Assembly: GCA_030560485.1 (NCBI GenBank)
Contig: JAKTTS010000176.1
Coordinates: 1-27,843 of the forward strand
Source of the DNA: Ascoidea tarda (nom. inval.)
Lineage: Eukaryota > Ascomycota > Saccharomycetes > Ascoideales > Ascoideaceae
DNA: 27,843 nucleotides
Reading direction: 5' to 3'
Below, one piece after another: positions 9,896 through 20,091 of the stretch. Positions within the stretch are counted from its first letter, which is position 1, and every line of letters begins with the position of its first letter. The position numbers and the translations under genes were made by a program. The notes under the pieces are model-generated. The model did not search any database. It was given only the letters and a program-made list of their open reading frames with translations, and was not told the DNA's origin.

Positions 9896-10390
9896 CTTTG
9901 GAAATTTGGCTCCAGCAACTTCATCATCAGCTCCAGGCTCTCAGTTTGTATCGCGCAGCACCAGAAGTTGGGAGCTGAAAATTGGCCCTTCTCCTTCAAG
10001 CTTTTCTTCATCAAAAACCCAAGCAGCACGTGATCACATTGTGGTCTTTGGTTCGATTCGCCAAGAAAACAATAATTTTCTGGTGTTCAAGACGCTGGAT
10101 GTAGTGGGCGTAGCAAACAAGACGTTCTTCTTGCCAGAGTGTCCAACCTTTTTTTTGTGCTAAACGCAGACTCTAGCAGCATAGATCCTAAGATCTGGCG
10201 CCATTACTAATCTGCAATCCTGGTTAGAGTAAAATACCTGTCTTAGACGGAATTTGGATTTGAACACCCTGTTTCCCGAAAACACAGTCTTTTCAAGCAG
10301 GAGAGTATTTAAGCACAGGTTTTTCAACTGAAGTGGAAAACTCATTGACCATTTTCCACTCTTTCCACCAATTCTCTGTGTCTTCTTCCA
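9896..10390. promoter_or_regulatory. Divergent promoter region: large ORF and ERO1
   Basis: The 495 bases between two divergent starts should serve both genes. They include an E-box with Cbf1-type flank (10027-10034) and a T- and C-rich stretch just before the ERO1 ATG (about 10347-10390), typical of yeast leaders. GGTTCGATTCG near 10050 resembles a tRNA B box, but no cloverleaf can be drawn around it. The open frames at 9812-10163 plus and 10160-10345 minus have no recognisable content. Confidence 0.5.
10027..10034. promoter_or_regulatory. CACGTGAT site upstream of ERO1
   Basis: On the minus strand this reads ATCACGTG, a full match to the Cbf1 consensus RTCACRTG. An ACGT core is also what Hac1-type unfolded-protein-response factors prefer, and ERO1 is a UPR target in S. 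cerevisiae, so either reading is possible. It is about 360 bases from the ERO1 start and 130 from the other gene. Function is inferred. Confidence 0.3.
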
Positions 10391-12361
10391 ATGTATATAT
10401 TTACTGTTGGCAATATCTTTCTCATTGCATCTTTTGTATTATCCTTTTTGAAACCGTCTTTTTCTCAAAGCTCAACTCCTGCCTTGGGTTTCACCAAACC
10501 TGATTTTTGCTCATTGGATTCCAAAATTATTGATGATGGTTGCGATCTAACCTTTGACTCCATTAACCAAATAAACTCTCTCATCAGACCTTATTTAATA
10601 GACCTCATAAGCCAGGATTACTTCAAATATTTCAAAATTGACTTGTCTAAAAACTGCCCTTTTTGGGACAATGAAAATGATAAAAAGTGTGCTAGTCAAA
10701 ATTGCGTCGTCGATATAATTGAAGATATCAATGAAATTTCCAATTTACCTTATTACTTGAAAAATGAATTGATTACTAACTTGTCCAAATTAGATTCAAA
10801 AAACAATTTAAATGAAGAGGACCAATTTCTTGACAAATTGATTGGTGAAGATTGTCAAAAAAAAAAATACGACAACTATTTATTTTCCAAAGATTACTGC
10901 GACACTAATGAGGAATCCTCCTTGAATTCAGTTTACGTCAATCTACAAGACAACCCAGAGAGGTTTAGTGGATATGGTGGTCCACAGTCAAATCAAATTT
11001 GGACCTCCATTTATTTGGAAAACTGCTTTACAAAGGAAGCCTCCTCTGAAAATGAACTTCTTGCTAATAATCTGAATTTCATGAGCAGGATTGATGACCA
11101 GTGTCTTGAGAAAAGAGTGTTCTACAGAATAATTTCCGGCTTACATGCTTCAATTGCTACCCATCTATCAAACGAATATTACAATCCTCTAGCCCAAAAT
11201 TGGGAACCTAACTTGCAGTTATTCATGCAAAGAGTCGGCTACTTTCCAGACCGTTTGTCCAATATTTATTTTAACTATGCTTTGATTGTCAAATCCATAC
11301 TAAAATTGTCAAAGTTTTCAGATCATTTGAATATTTGCAACTCAAAATTAATCCAAGACAAAATTAATAAAATTGCCACTCTTTTGACAAATAATTCCTC
11401 AATTGATATATTCCATGAACAACTACTATTTCTCGAAGACAATTATGAATCCATATATTTAAAACAGGAGTTTAAAAGTAAATTCAGAAATATAACTGAG
11501 ATAATGGACTGTGTAGGTTGTGAAAGATGCAAAATGTGGGGCAAAATACAAACTCTAGGTTATGGAACTGCTTTGAAACTACTATTTGAACTCCCCTCTT
11601 TGAATGATATCGATAACAACAACTATAATATCGACGATTACGATATTGATGAAATAATTGGAAATTTAAAAAGAAATGAATTGGTTGCCTTAATTAACAC
11701 TTTTGACAGAATCAGTAAAAGTGTTCAAAGTATCAACAATTTTAGAATAATCTACGAACTTGACCACCAACAACAAATTCAAAATATAAATAGTTCACTA
11801 TCTGGTCAATCTGAAACTCATTTTGTTTCAAATGATTCCCTATCAATCAATATTGAAGAGGCTCAAAATGAAATTCATAATGATACGAGTCGAGATCTAA
11901 ATCAAGATCTAAATCAAGATCTAAAAGGTGGAATCAAAGAAGAAAGTCTAGCTGAAACAGACGTTGAAACCCATCCCAAAATTGACAAACTGGATCAAGA
12001 AATTCTTAAAGACAGACCTCAACCTGAAAGTAATGGGTTAAGGGAAGAGATTAGAAAATCAAATAGAGATTTCTCGAAGAACCAATTCAAAGAATTATAT
12101 GAAACTGGTAAAAATCGTAAATACCAGTCTATTAAAGATAAAAACACCATTCATAAAGAATTTAAGGAAAGTTTAAATGAGGTTTTGCTAGAATTCTCGG
12201 CAGCATTTAAGTTTATTTTCAAAAGTTATGTTGATTTTCCTTCTACAATGTGGAAATTGACTATCTGGAAAATGAGAGAATTGTGGAATACATTTATTGG
12301 TAGAGAAGAATTTTATGATAGTGAGGCTTACAAAGCTGAATTGTTTGATTTAAATTTATAG
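10391..12361 (+). CDS. ERO1: Ero1 endoplasmic-reticulum thiol oxidase
   Basis: Ero1 is the FAD enzyme on the lumenal face of the ER that oxidises protein disulfide isomerase, passing electrons to oxygen. The frame encodes 656 residues. A signal peptide is seen at about 1-26 (ending SFSQ). The shuttle cysteine pair falls at Cys100 and Cys105 (CASQNC), preceded by NCPFWDN. The FAD-binding core has DNPERFSGYGGPQSNQIW (188-205), then FHASI-type LHASIATHLSNEYY (251-264), and the catalytic CVGCERC at 374-380 with KMWGKIQTLGYGTALK following. All match yeast Ero1. The tail after about 460 is charged and longer than in S. cerevisiae (563 residues in total), and it ends in an aromatic, probably amphipathic stretch (about 595-656), consistent with the tail that holds Ero1 at the ER membrane. 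A 12-base repeat at 11894-11924 encodes DLNQDLNQDL in this tail. Confidence 0.97.
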   Translation: MYIFTVGNIFLIASFVLSFLKPSFSQSSTPALGFTKPDFCSLDSKIIDDGCDLTFDSINQINSLIRPYLIDLISQDYFKYFKIDLSKNCPFWDNENDKKCASQNCVVDIIEDINEISNLPYYLKNELITNLSKLDSKNNLNEEDQFLDKLIGEDCQKKKYDNYLFSKDYCDTNEESSLNSVYVNLQDNPERFSGYGGPQSNQIWTSIYLENCFTKEASSENELLANNLNFMSRIDDQCLEKRVFYRIISGLHASIATHLSNEYYNPLAQNWEPNLQLFMQRVGYFPDRLSNIYFNYALIVKSILKLSKFSDHLNICNSKLIQDKINKIATLLTNNSSIDIFHEQLLFLEDNYESIYLKQEFKSKFRNITEIMDCVGCERCKMWGKIQTLGYGTALKLLFELPSLNDIDNNNYNIDDYDIDEIIGNLKRNELVALINTFDRISKSVQSINNFRIIYELDHQQQIQNINSSLSGQSETHFVSNDSLSINIEEAQNEIHNDTSRDLNQDLNQDLKGGIKEESLAETDVETHPKIDKLDQEILKDRPQPESNGLREEIRKSNRDFSKNQFKELYETGKNRKYQSIKDKNTIHKEFKESLNEVLLEFSAAFKFIFKSYVDFPSTMWKLTIWKMRELWNTFIGREEFYDSEAYKAELFDLNL

Positions 12362-12806
12362 TCAATTAATTTGAACGAAGGATACAGTATATTTTATCTA
12401 AATTATCCTCTGTTGTATTATAACTCATGAGAAATAACCAGTTTATTTTTTGCAAATTTTAGCATGGGATTTTAATTTGGATTTCAAAATTCTAAACATG
12501 TTTGCATAGTGATAGTTGTCTATTAAAATATAATTTTAGTTTCTAATACAACCAAATGAAAACAAATAAACAAAGCAGCTTAGAATATTTTTTCTCTCTT
12601 AACTTTAATAAATAGTTTATAAATGAATACCGGTAAAAGTACAAAAAAATACAAAAAATAAACAATAAAAAAAAACAAAAAAAAAAAACAACAAAAAAAA
12701 AATAAACTGCATCCAAAAAAGTGGAGAATATGAATATTTTTGTAAAAATTGAATAAAAAATTGAACAGTTATAGATAAGATTTTAACATTTGATATTAAC
12801 AAAAAA
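12362..12806. terminator. Convergent 3' region of ERO1 and ADE12
   Basis: The 445 bases between the ERO1 and ADE12 stops are AT-rich. Around 12637-12710 the plus strand has long A runs broken by C, which as T runs on the minus strand follow the ADE12 stop. No gene is seen; the minus-strand frame at 12617-12856 reads poly-Phe from these runs. The transcript ends of both genes should lie here, though no precise poly(A) site can be named. Confidence 0.5.
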
Positions 12807-14144
12807 TTAGTTGATTGGTTTGTAAAGCATTGAGTCTCTAGAAGGACCAGTACCAACCCATTGAATTGGAACGTTTAAAAAGGTTTCAATGTATTTCAAA
12901 TAGTTTTTAGCATTTTGAGGCAAGTTGTCATAACTTTTTATTTGAGTGATATCTTGATTCCATCCATCTAGAGTGACATATTCAACTTCAACGTTTTCCA
13001 AAAGATTTAAATCATCAGGAAAGGAATCTAAAGTCTTTCCATCTATCTTGTAAGCAATGCCGACTTGAATTTCTTTAAATGTGTCCAACACATCCAATTT
13101 GGTTATGTTCAAAGAGGTGTAACCATTGATTAAAGTAGAATACTTTAAAACAACCAAATCTAACCAGCCACATCTTCTTTTTCTACCGGTGGTGACGCCA
13201 AATTCAGCACCAATAGATTGCAATTTATTACCATCGTCATTTAACTGCTCAGTTGGAAAGGGACCTTCACCTACCCTTGTTGTGTAAGCTTTTACAACCC
13301 CATAAATATTGTTAATGGCCTTAGGAGGAATACCTAAACCAGTAATGACACCACCAATACCAGTATTGGATGAAGTGACATAGGGATAGGTACCAAAATC
13401 AATGTCTAACATTAGAGCATTAGCACCTTCAACTAAAATTCTTTTTTTGTCAGCTAATGCAGTGTGAATGAAATGAGTTGAGTCAACAACCATTGAGTTA
13501 ATTATCGATCTGTAAGACTTGAAACGAGCTAATTCTTCAACAGGATCATACTCAAACTTTCCATAAATTTTATAGAAAGAGTTTAGTAATCTGTAGTACT
13601 TTGATTCAAATTCCTTCCAGGCTTCATTTTCATCCACTGAATCAGAATTCAAACCTGAGATCAAATGATGAACTCTTATACCAGATCTTGATGCTTTGGT
13701 GGAGTAAGTTGGACCAATACCTTTACCAGTGGTACCAATTTTCAAAGTTTGTTTTTTATTAGTATTGGTTGAATCATTAGATAAGTGGAGCTCGTTCAAG
13801 CTATCTAGTTTTTGATGAAAATCGAAAACCAAGTGAGCTCTGGAGGAGATGAATAATCTTTCATTGCAATTTTTCAAGCCCTTTTCCTTTAAATTGTTTA
13901 GCTCGAGTAATAAAGACTTTAAATGAATGACAACACCGTTACCAATCAAATTCAAGCAATTGGGGTTGACTAATCCAGATGGCAACATGTGGAAGTCGTA
14001 CTTGATGCTGTTAACAACAATAGTATGACCAGCGTTGTTACCACCTGCACATCTACAACAAACATCGATATCATTACAAAGGATATCTACCAACTTTCCT
14101 TTACCTTCGTCTCCCCATTGAGAGCCGAGTACGACATTAGCCAT
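12807..14144 (-). CDS. ADE12: Adenylosuccinate synthetase
   Basis: Adenylosuccinate synthetase joins IMP and aspartate with GTP hydrolysis, the first committed step from IMP to AMP, in the cytosol. I start at ATG 14144, which gives 445 residues beginning [17 protein letters not shown], the canonical N-terminus; the frame is open 18 codons upstream but that part is not conserved. The phosphate loop [11 protein letters not shown] is at 7-17 with catalytic Asp12, and GGNNAGHT follows at 34-41 with catalytic His40. [16 protein letters not shown] is the IMP-binding loop, and [12 protein letters not shown] and [12 protein letters not shown] complete the family signature. S. cerevisiae Ade12 has 433 residues, so this is full length. 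The gene is divergent from CCT7. Confidence 0.97.
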   Translation of the reverse strand: MANVVLGSQWGDEGKGKLVDILCNDIDVCCRCAGGNNAGHTIVVNSIKYDFHMLPSGLVNPNCLNLIGNGVVIHLKSLLLELNNLKEKGLKNCNERLFISSRAHLVFDFHQKLDSLNELHLSNDSTNTNKKQTLKIGTTGKGIGPTYSTKASRSGIRVHHLISGLNSDSVDENEAWKEFESKYYRLLNSFYKIYGKFEYDPVEELARFKSYRSIINSMVVDSTHFIHTALADKKRILVEGANALMLDIDFGTYPYVTSSNTGIGGVITGLGIPPKAINNIYGVVKAYTTRVGEGPFPTEQLNDDGNKLQSIGAEFGVTTGRKRRCGWLDLVVLKYSTLINGYTSLNITKLDVLDTFKEIQVGIAYKIDGKTLDSFPDDLNLLENVEVEYVTLDGWNQDITQIKSYDNLPQNAKNYLKYIETFLNVPIQWVGTGPSRDSMLYKPIN

Positions 14145-14409
14145 TTTGAACTGAGTTGAAATAAAAGACAGGAATAAAGTAGAGCAGAGTGGATGCACTA
14201 TACCTTTTCGGTGAAAAAAGAGTATAAGGATAGCAGAGCAGCTTAGTTGTTGTTGAAGTTTACTGAGAATAAACTTAGCCCAAAAACCAAAAATCCAACT
14301 CGAAAACGAAAGAGAAGAGAGATGAGACTATTTTTATACTGTGTTGCACACTCCAAACATGAGCAGCACTGTTTGGGAAGAAACAATTATGGTCTGGGAG
14401 GAGATAATT

Positions 14410-14418
14410 ATGAGTCAT
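14410..14418. promoter_or_regulatory. Perfect Gcn4/Bas1-type site ATGAGTCAT
   Basis: ATGAGTCAT is the optimal 9-base Gcn4 palindrome, and its TGACTC half is also the Bas1 target at purine-synthesis genes. It lies about 270 bases upstream of ADE12 and 340 upstream of CCT7. A link to purine or amino-acid control of ADE12 is plausible; S. cerevisiae ADE12 is, as I recall, an exception to Bas1 control, so such a link would be a difference. Confidence 0.45.
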
Positions 14419-14663
14419 TCGGAGACAATCAGACTGTTTTGACGCACAAGTGTCTTACGAATGCTGCTCCATCATCGCAAACTTCTCGCAGTGCCGCCCA
14501 TCTGTACTCTGGCTGCCCAACCGGTGCGCTCTGATTGGCCAGTCTTGCAAAGCGTGTATAGATGTATTTTCAGGCATCTTACGCATATACATGCTGTGCT
14601 GATGCAGAGCTCCCACAGTGCTGGTCGGGGAAGCTCAAACGCAAGGCTCTCTCTTTTCCGTCT

Positions 14664-14669
14664 CACGTG
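14664..14669. promoter_or_regulatory. CACGTG E-box close to CCT7
   Basis: The E-box lies about 90 bases upstream of the CCT7 ATG, in the usual position of a yeast upstream activating site, and is followed by an AT-rich stretch (TTATTTAA). It is the third CACGTG in this window found outside genes. The match is direct; the factor is unknown. Confidence 0.3.
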
Positions 14670-14756
14670 GTTATTTAACAACATTGAATTTTCCATTAAA
14701 TTTTTTTCATTCCAACACTCTATCAACAATAACACATCTTGAACAGAATTGGAATA

Positions 14757-16415
14757 ATGAGTTTTGGACAAGCACCTACAATCGTTGTCTTGAAGGAAGG
14801 CACTGACACCTCCCAAGGCAGAGGCCAGATAATTTCAAACATCAATGCCTGCTTGGCCATTCAAGACACTTTGAAAACCACTTTAGGGCCGCTAGGATCT
14901 GATATTTTGATAGTCAATTCGTCTGGAAAATCAATTATATCTAACGATGGAGCAACAATTCTAAAGTTATTGGACATTGTTCATCCTGCTGCTAAAATTC
15001 TAGTTGATATTTCAAGGTCTCAGGATTCAGAGGTAGGCGATGGTACTACTACTGTAACTATATTGGCTGCGGAATTTTTAAAAGAATCAAAAAATTTTAT
15101 TGAAGAAGGTGTTTCTTCTCATATTATTTCCAAAGCTTTAAGAAAAGCAACCGCTTTAGCAATAAACAAGATTAATCAATTGTCGATAAAGATTGATAAA
15201 GTGAATGACAATTCTGAATTTTACAATACTTTAATAAAATTGGCCAAAACCGCAATGTCATCCAAAATTGTTTCTAATAATTCCGAGTTTTTTACTAAGC
15301 TAGCTGTTGATTCGGTTTTATCCTTGGATCAGAGTGATTTGAACTTAAACCTAATTGGTATTAAAAAAGTTCCTGGCGGTTCAATTGATCACTCATTGTT
15401 TATAAAAGGTGTCGCCTTCAAGAAAACTTTCTCTTATGCTGGTTTTGAACAGCAACCCAAAAAGATTTTAAGCCCCAAAATTTTATCATTGAATATTGAG
15501 CTAGAACTAAAAGCAGAAAAGGATAATGCTGAGGTTAGAGTTCAGAGTACTGCTGACTATCAAGCTATTGTCGATGCTGAATGGGAAATCATTTTCAATA
15601 AATTAAAACTCATCAAGGACTCTGGTGCTAACATCGTGTTATCGAAACTTCCTATTGGTGATTTAGCTACTCAATATTTTGCTGACAGAAACATTTTCTG
15701 TGCTGGAAGAGTAGCTTCTGAAGATTTAGATAGAACTATAATGGCAGTTGGAGGTTCAATTCAATCCTCGGTCTCTGATATCGATCCCGCTACACATTTA
15801 GGAAACTGTGATTTATTTGAAGAAATACAATTGGGTAATGAAAGATATAATATTTTCACTGGTTGCCACAACGCTAAAACATGTACCCTTATACTAAGAG
15901 GTGGTGCTGAACAAGTCATTGAAGAAGTTGAAAGATCTTTACATGATGCCATAATGATTGTCAAGAGAACTATACAAAATAATGAAATAGTTGCTGGTGG
16001 AGGTGCAATTGAAATGGAAATCTCAAAATATTTAAGAAACTACTCCAAGAAGATAGCTGGAAAGCAGCAATTAATCATCGCTGCTTATGCGAAAGCTTTA
16101 GAAATTATCCCCAGACAATTATGCGAGAATGCTGGCTTTGATGGTACTGATTTGTTGAATAAGTTAAGAATGGCTCATGCTACTGGCGAAACTTGGGCAG
16201 GTATAGATTTTAATACCGAATCCGTTTCTGATAATATGAAAAAGTTCATATGGGAACCATCTTTAATTAAAATCAATGCTTTAAACAGTGCATGCGAGGC
16301 AGCTTCTTTAATTTTGAGCGTTGATGAAACTGTTAAAAATCAAGAATCTCAATCTCCTAATGCCTCACAAGCTCAGGCTATGATGGCAGGCAGAGGTCGT
16401 GGTATTCCTCGTTGA
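14757..16415 (+). CDS. CCT7: Chaperonin TRiC/CCT subunit eta
   Basis: This is the eta subunit of the cytosolic chaperonin that folds actin, tubulin and WD-repeat proteins. The frame opens at 14739, but I start at the second Met (14757) because the product then begins [17 protein letters not shown], close to [18 protein letters not shown] of yeast Cct7; length is then 552 residues, as expected. Group II chaperonin signatures are intact: [13 protein letters not shown] typical of eta, [12 protein letters not shown] (42-53), [10 protein letters not shown] (63-72), the ATPase motif GDGTTT (94-99) and [15 protein letters not shown] in the lower equatorial part. The C-terminal tail ends in GRGRGIPR. 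It is convergent with LSG1. Confidence 0.97.
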   Translation: MSFGQAPTIVVLKEGTDTSQGRGQIISNINACLAIQDTLKTTLGPLGSDILIVNSSGKSIISNDGATILKLLDIVHPAAKILVDISRSQDSEVGDGTTTVTILAAEFLKESKNFIEEGVSSHIISKALRKATALAINKINQLSIKIDKVNDNSEFYNTLIKLAKTAMSSKIVSNNSEFFTKLAVDSVLSLDQSDLNLNLIGIKKVPGGSIDHSLFIKGVAFKKTFSYAGFEQQPKKILSPKILSLNIELELKAEKDNAEVRVQSTADYQAIVDAEWEIIFNKLKLIKDSGANIVLSKLPIGDLATQYFADRNIFCAGRVASEDLDRTIMAVGGSIQSSVSDIDPATHLGNCDLFEEIQLGNERYNIFTGCHNAKTCTLILRGGAEQVIEEVERSLHDAIMIVKRTIQNNEIVAGGGAIEMEISKYLRNYSKKIAGKQQLIIAAYAKALEIIPRQLCENAGFDGTDLLNKLRMAHATGETWAGIDFNTESVSDNMKKFIWEPSLIKINALNSACEAASLILSVDETVKNQESQSPNASQAQAMMAGRGRGIPR

Positions 16416-16751
16416 TTTTTATTTGTCTTTCAATTTACATAATCAAGAGTTTTTTAAACTAAAGTTTGTAAGATATACACATATATTTAATTCAATAGTT
16501 TTTTGTTTTTTTTTGATTTTGTTTGAGTTCCGTTTTTATTTCTTAATCTAACTATTTCTTTGTTTTCCATTTTCACCATTTTCCTAATACATTGAATTAG
16601 GTAATCTACAATAATATTAAATTTTTTAAGAGCAAGCTTGAATAATACAAAAAAGAAGAACAATAGTATTTATAAAAACAAATAAATGCAAAAAGTTGAC
16701 CACATGCCGAATAAAACGAATAATCCTGGTTTTTGTTAAAACGTTTAGAAA
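16416..16751. terminator. Convergent 3' region of CCT7 and LSG1
   Basis: About 335 AT-rich bases lie between the two stops, with a T-rich run at 16498-16520 after CCT7. No open frame of interest is present. Both transcripts should end here. Confidence 0.5.
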
Positions 16752-18743
16752 TTAATAAAAATCTTCTGCTCTAGCAGCATTTTTATTCTTTTTTTTGTTT
16801 TTTTTATGATGTCTTTTATTATTTTCTTGTGCGTTCTGATTTTTGACTTTATGGAAGGGAGTCGAATACCTACCTTTAATATTATTCATCTTAAAAAATT
16901 CATTGTCGATTTGATCACTCGCAGAAAAAATGGCTGCTTGTTTACCACCGTAGTTACTCATTGTTTTGGATGAATCTCCATCCCCAACAAAGTTGGAAAA
17001 TGTTAACTTTGATAAATCTTTAGAAATATCAAAATCCTCAATTTTTATTCCATTTTTTTCTATTGCAGTTAAAATTTGATCTTTCCTGCTTTCAGTTAGC
17101 AAATTTAAATTAGTATAAAGTTCTTTGTTAAATTCATTGTTTGCCTGGTCGTTTTTAATAGTTCCATTTTCATTTGGTGGAGGCAATACATATAGCAATT
17201 TTCCATTAACATAATCTTTTAAAATATATCTTGCGGCTCTACTCTGATCAGCGGAGCCAAAACCTTGAGTCATGTAACCTCTTGCTCTTGCATAAGCGGT
17301 TAGAAGCTCGTGTGAAGTGGGCACACCAGACCCACCCTCAGCGGTTGATTTTATGGGAATTGCGATACCATAAACCAATTCAAGAAAATATTTGGGGATA
17401 CGGTTGCAAATGATTTGGACAGGTGCAGTGTACTCATCCAACTGATCAACTGGTAACACACCATTAACTACCAATTCGCCTTTTGTATAGGCAAAGTTGG
17501 GAAACACCAAACCAGGACAATCGCATAACAAAACTTTTGAGGACAAATGAATTGTTTGAAAATGTTTTGTTTTTCCTGGTGTGGCCGAAACCGAGACTTT
17601 CTTTGAACCAACCAATGCATTGATTGTTGATGATTTTCCGACATTTGGATATCCAACGAGACCAATAACAGTTTTATGCGTTTCATTATTACCTGGAGGA
17701 GGTGATAACGGTTTAGGAGCTTCCTTCAAAAACAATTCTTCCAAAGCATCCACAGTCAATATTTCAATTTTGGATTTGAAGGATGGTTCTATCGATTCTG
17801 CTGTATTAGTTGTGTTCTGCAAGTGTTTTTTGTAATCAGTTTCATCTTGGAGTGGTGATGGTTGATGACTTGAATTTTGGAGATCCTGTTGCTTTTCAAG
17901 CAACTGATTAGCATTTAAAGCCGAAAAAAAAGTAAAATGGATATTATTTTCAGTGAAATATCTGGCCCATTCAATTCTTTGATTTTGGGTTAGTAAGTCA
18001 GCCTTATTAACGAGTAGCAAATTCTTTTTCCTTGGATCTAGTTCTGTTGTATATTTTTCTAAATCGACTGATCTGAAAAACAAAGGATTTCTGGCATCCA
18101 CAATTTGCACAATTAAATCAGATCTTTCCATCACTCTCCATAATTGCCTCCAAACTTCAATATTTTTTTCAAAAGGAGTTAATAATAGTTGATTATCATT
18201 ATCATTCTGTAATACAGCCAAAGACCTTCGCCATTCTAAAAACAGATTATTTTCTAGGGTGTTCAACTGATATTTAGAAATATCTGAGGACCATTTGGGC
18301 CTCCTTGGAACTGTGAGCCTGGATTTATTTTGAATTTGAAGCAATTCAATCTGTTCTTCCTGTTCCTTAGTTAACAAGTATGAGTTGGAAGTGGAGTCCA
18401 AGTAGTCCTGAGATCCAGGATTGAAATTGGTCCCCACTTGGATAATCTTGATGTTGTTTGATCTTTCAGTGGTAAAATCAGTGTTGGCCAATTCTGCAGT
18501 GTTCAAAAACTCATCCAAAGGATTTTCATAAGTAATTGAACGTAGCTTGACCCAATCATCTTCCTTTCTATCTGTTTGGAATCGCATCTCACCATCAGGC
18601 AAATACTCGATTTTATTTTCTTTGGCACGCACATTTTGAATAGCTCGTCCTAACCCAATGGTGTTTTTGTTTTTGTGATGCACTGGCTTGGGTCCTTTTG
18701 GTGCTCTCCATTTCTTGGGTTTTTCTTTGGGTGGCACAGGCAT
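16752..18743 (-). CDS. LSG1: Lsg1 circularly permuted GTPase, 60S export-factor release
   Basis: Lsg1 is the cytoplasmic GTPase that releases the adaptor Nmd3 from nascent 60S subunits. The 663 residues align with yeast Lsg1 (640) from end to end. The N-terminus (KEKPKKWRAPKGPKP) and the LPDGEMRFQTDRKEDDWVKL block (48-67) are conserved. The G motifs are in the circularly permuted order of the family: NKAD (G4) at 246-249 comes before GYPNVGKSS (G1) at 364-372, TPGKTKH at 388-394 and DCPG (G3) at 408-411. The TPFERNIEVWRQLWRV-like block (189-204) and VDARNPL precede G4. A low-complexity linker at about 285-320 separates the halves, and the tail is Lys- and Asn-rich. The start at 18743 is the first ATG. 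It shares a divergent promoter with TPC1. Confidence 0.97.
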   Translation of the reverse strand: MPVPPKEKPKKWRAPKGPKPVHHKNKNTIGLGRAIQNVRAKENKIEYLPDGEMRFQTDRKEDDWVKLRSITYENPLDEFLNTAELANTDFTTERSNNIKIIQVGTNFNPGSQDYLDSTSNSYLLTKEQEEQIELLQIQNKSRLTVPRRPKWSSDISKYQLNTLENNLFLEWRRSLAVLQNDNDNQLLLTPFEKNIEVWRQLWRVMERSDLIVQIVDARNPLFFRSVDLEKYTTELDPRKKNLLLVNKADLLTQNQRIEWARYFTENNIHFTFFSALNANQLLEKQQDLQNSSHQPSPLQDETDYKKHLQNTTNTAESIEPSFKSKIEILTVDALEELFLKEAPKPLSPPPGNNETHKTVIGLVGYPNVGKSSTINALVGSKKVSVSATPGKTKHFQTIHLSSKVLLCDCPGLVFPNFAYTKGELVVNGVLPVDQLDEYTAPVQIICNRIPKYFLELVYGIAIPIKSTAEGGSGVPTSHELLTAYARARGYMTQGFGSADQSRAARYILKDYVNGKLLYVLPPPNENGTIKNDQANNEFNKELYTNLNLLTESRKDQILTAIEKNGIKIEDFDISKDLSKLTFSNFVGDGDSSKTMSNYGGKQAAIFSASDQIDNEFFKMNNIKGRYSTPFHKVKNQNAQENNKRHHKKNKKKNKNAARAEDFY

Positions 18744-19104
18744 CTTGGAGTTGTTTCTGAGGTGGGTTTTGTTCTATTCGCATCTTCAGCTGAAGAACAA
18801 AATTTTTCCTGCTTTGTAAAAACTTTTCCTGCACCAGAAAGGTCAGCGTCCCACCACAAACAGGGAAATAACCAGGTTATATGTAGAATGATGTGTAGAG
18901 CCGTCTGATTCCAAAGGTATTCTTCATCATCAGATAGTGCATCTGCGTTTGATAAAGATGTTGATTTTTGAGAGAAGATGGAAAATTTCAGCCATTTCGA
19001 GGATGGGGACAGGAAACAGAAAATAAACAGCTTCTTCTCTTTGCTAATTTCTGTTTTGCTCAGCGATATAATGAACAAAGCGTTTTCTCGTTTGGCCATC
19101 TGTA
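18744..19104. promoter_or_regulatory. Divergent LSG1-TPC1 promoter
   Basis: The 361 bases between the two starts include GGAAAATTTCA near 18980, which on the minus strand is close to the RRPE element (TGAAAATTTT) of ribosome-biogenesis genes such as LSG1, but not exact, and there is no clear PAC (GCGATGAG) partner. The frames crossing this region (18613-19117 minus, 18675-18908 plus) show no family features. Confidence 0.4.
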
Positions 19105-20091
19105 ATGAGTGATACACAAATGTCTTCCACTACCACCGCTGCTTCAAAACCACTGAAAATTCATTCTTATGACTCAGCTATTGCCGGTTCCATATCAGGG
19201 TTGATAACAAGAGCTTTGATCTCTCCAATCGATGTTTTGAAGATCAGATTGCAATTGGCAAATTTCAATTCGACACCCAAACATAAGGTGAACATCTACC
19301 AGAATGCGAAAATATTGTGGAACTTGACCCTGGAGATATACAAAAAAGAAGGAATCAAATCGTTTTGGAAAGGGAATATTCCAGCTGAGATCATGTATGT
19401 TTTATATGGTGCTTCCCAGTTTACGTGCTACTCATTCTTGAATGATAGATTTAAAGGAAGGGAAAAGAATGGAAATGTAAAACATTTAGTTCTTGGATCG
19501 ATTTCCGGTTGTTTTGCAAGCTTGATCACCTATCCCTTTGATGTTCTACGAACGAGATTTGTGGCAAATAATTCTAGAAGTTTTTTTCGCTTGTTCAAAT
19601 CAATTAATTATATTTTCAAAACCGAAGGCATTAATGGGTTTTATGGGGGTTTAAAGCCCACAATTTATCAAGTATCACTTGCAACTGGGATCTCGTTCCT
19701 ATCATACGAATATTTAAATACGCATATTGATATTAATTTTTTACATGGTAATTTCAATAATAATAAGCTAATAAACCAATATATTGCAGGATTTTTGGCA
19801 GGATTTATTTCTAAAGCAACTACTTTTCCATTGGATTTGATCAAACGAAGATTGCAAATCAAAGGAAGTATCAATGAAATATTAGTACACAATTATTCTT
19901 TTATCACGAGCAAGGATTCAATTTATAATCGAAACTCCCAAATGTATCAGATCATTAGAGAGATACTAATTAATGAAGGAATCAATGGGTTGTATAGAGG
20001 CTTTAGCATGGCAGTTATAAAGAGCGCACCAACAACAGCATTATCATTTTCGATATATGAATACTCTCTAAGAAAGTTACAGGGCACTTGA
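19105..20091 (+). CDS. TPC1: Mitochondrial thiamine pyrophosphate carrier
   Basis: Tpc1 is an SLC25-type inner-membrane carrier that imports thiamine pyrophosphate into the matrix. The protein has 328 residues (314 in yeast) with three repeats, each with a carrier signature: PIDVLKIRLQ (from 41), PFDVLRTRFV (from 144) and PLDLIKRRLQ (from 242). The assignment to Tpc1 rather than another carrier comes from the blocks EGIKSFWKGNIP (82-93), YGASQFTCYSFLN (101-113) and YPFDVLRTRFVANN (143-156), which closely follow yeast Tpc1. An alternative start is the Met at residue 6. The gene is divergent from LSG1 and convergent with MBA1 across a 275-base AT-rich spacer that holds no gene. Confidence 0.92.
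   Translation: MSDTQMSSTTTAASKPLKIHSYDSAIAGSISGLITRALISPIDVLKIRLQLANFNSTPKHKVNIYQNAKILWNLTLEIYKKEGIKSFWKGNIPAEIMYVLYGASQFTCYSFLNDRFKGREKNGNVKHLVLGSISGCFASLITYPFDVLRTRFVANNSRSFFRLFKSINYIFKTEGINGFYGGLKPTIYQVSLATGISFLSYEYLNTHIDINFLHGNFNNNKLINQYIAGFLAGFISKATTFPLDLIKRRLQIKGSINEILVHNYSFITSKDSIYNRNSQMYQIIREILINEGINGLYRGFSMAVIKSAPTTALSFSIYEYSLRKLQGT

Larger units (their letters stand above)
14145..14756. promoter_or_regulatory. Divergent ADE12-CCT7 promoter
   Basis: The 612 bases between the two starts contain a perfect Gcn4-type palindrome (14410-14418), a CCAAT element as ATTGG at 14534-14538 and a CACGTG at 14664-14669. Several overlapping frames (14247-14534 and 14461-14742 plus, 14472-14816 minus) are open but mutually overlapping, lack family features, and some have no ATG. 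I regard them as chance frames in a comparatively GC-balanced promoter. Confidence 0.6.

Noticed and set aside
10040-10065. GGTTCGATTCG resembling a tRNA B box
   Set aside because: No A box at proper distance and no acceptor or anticodon stems can be formed.
14247-14816. Frames of 62-114 codons in the ADE12-CCT7 promoter
   Set aside because: They overlap one another on both strands, lack motifs, and one overlaps the well-supported CCT7 start.
18975-18990. RRPE-like GGAAAATTTCA upstream of LSG1
   Set aside because: Not an exact match to the element and no PAC motif nearby, so it is not listed as a site.
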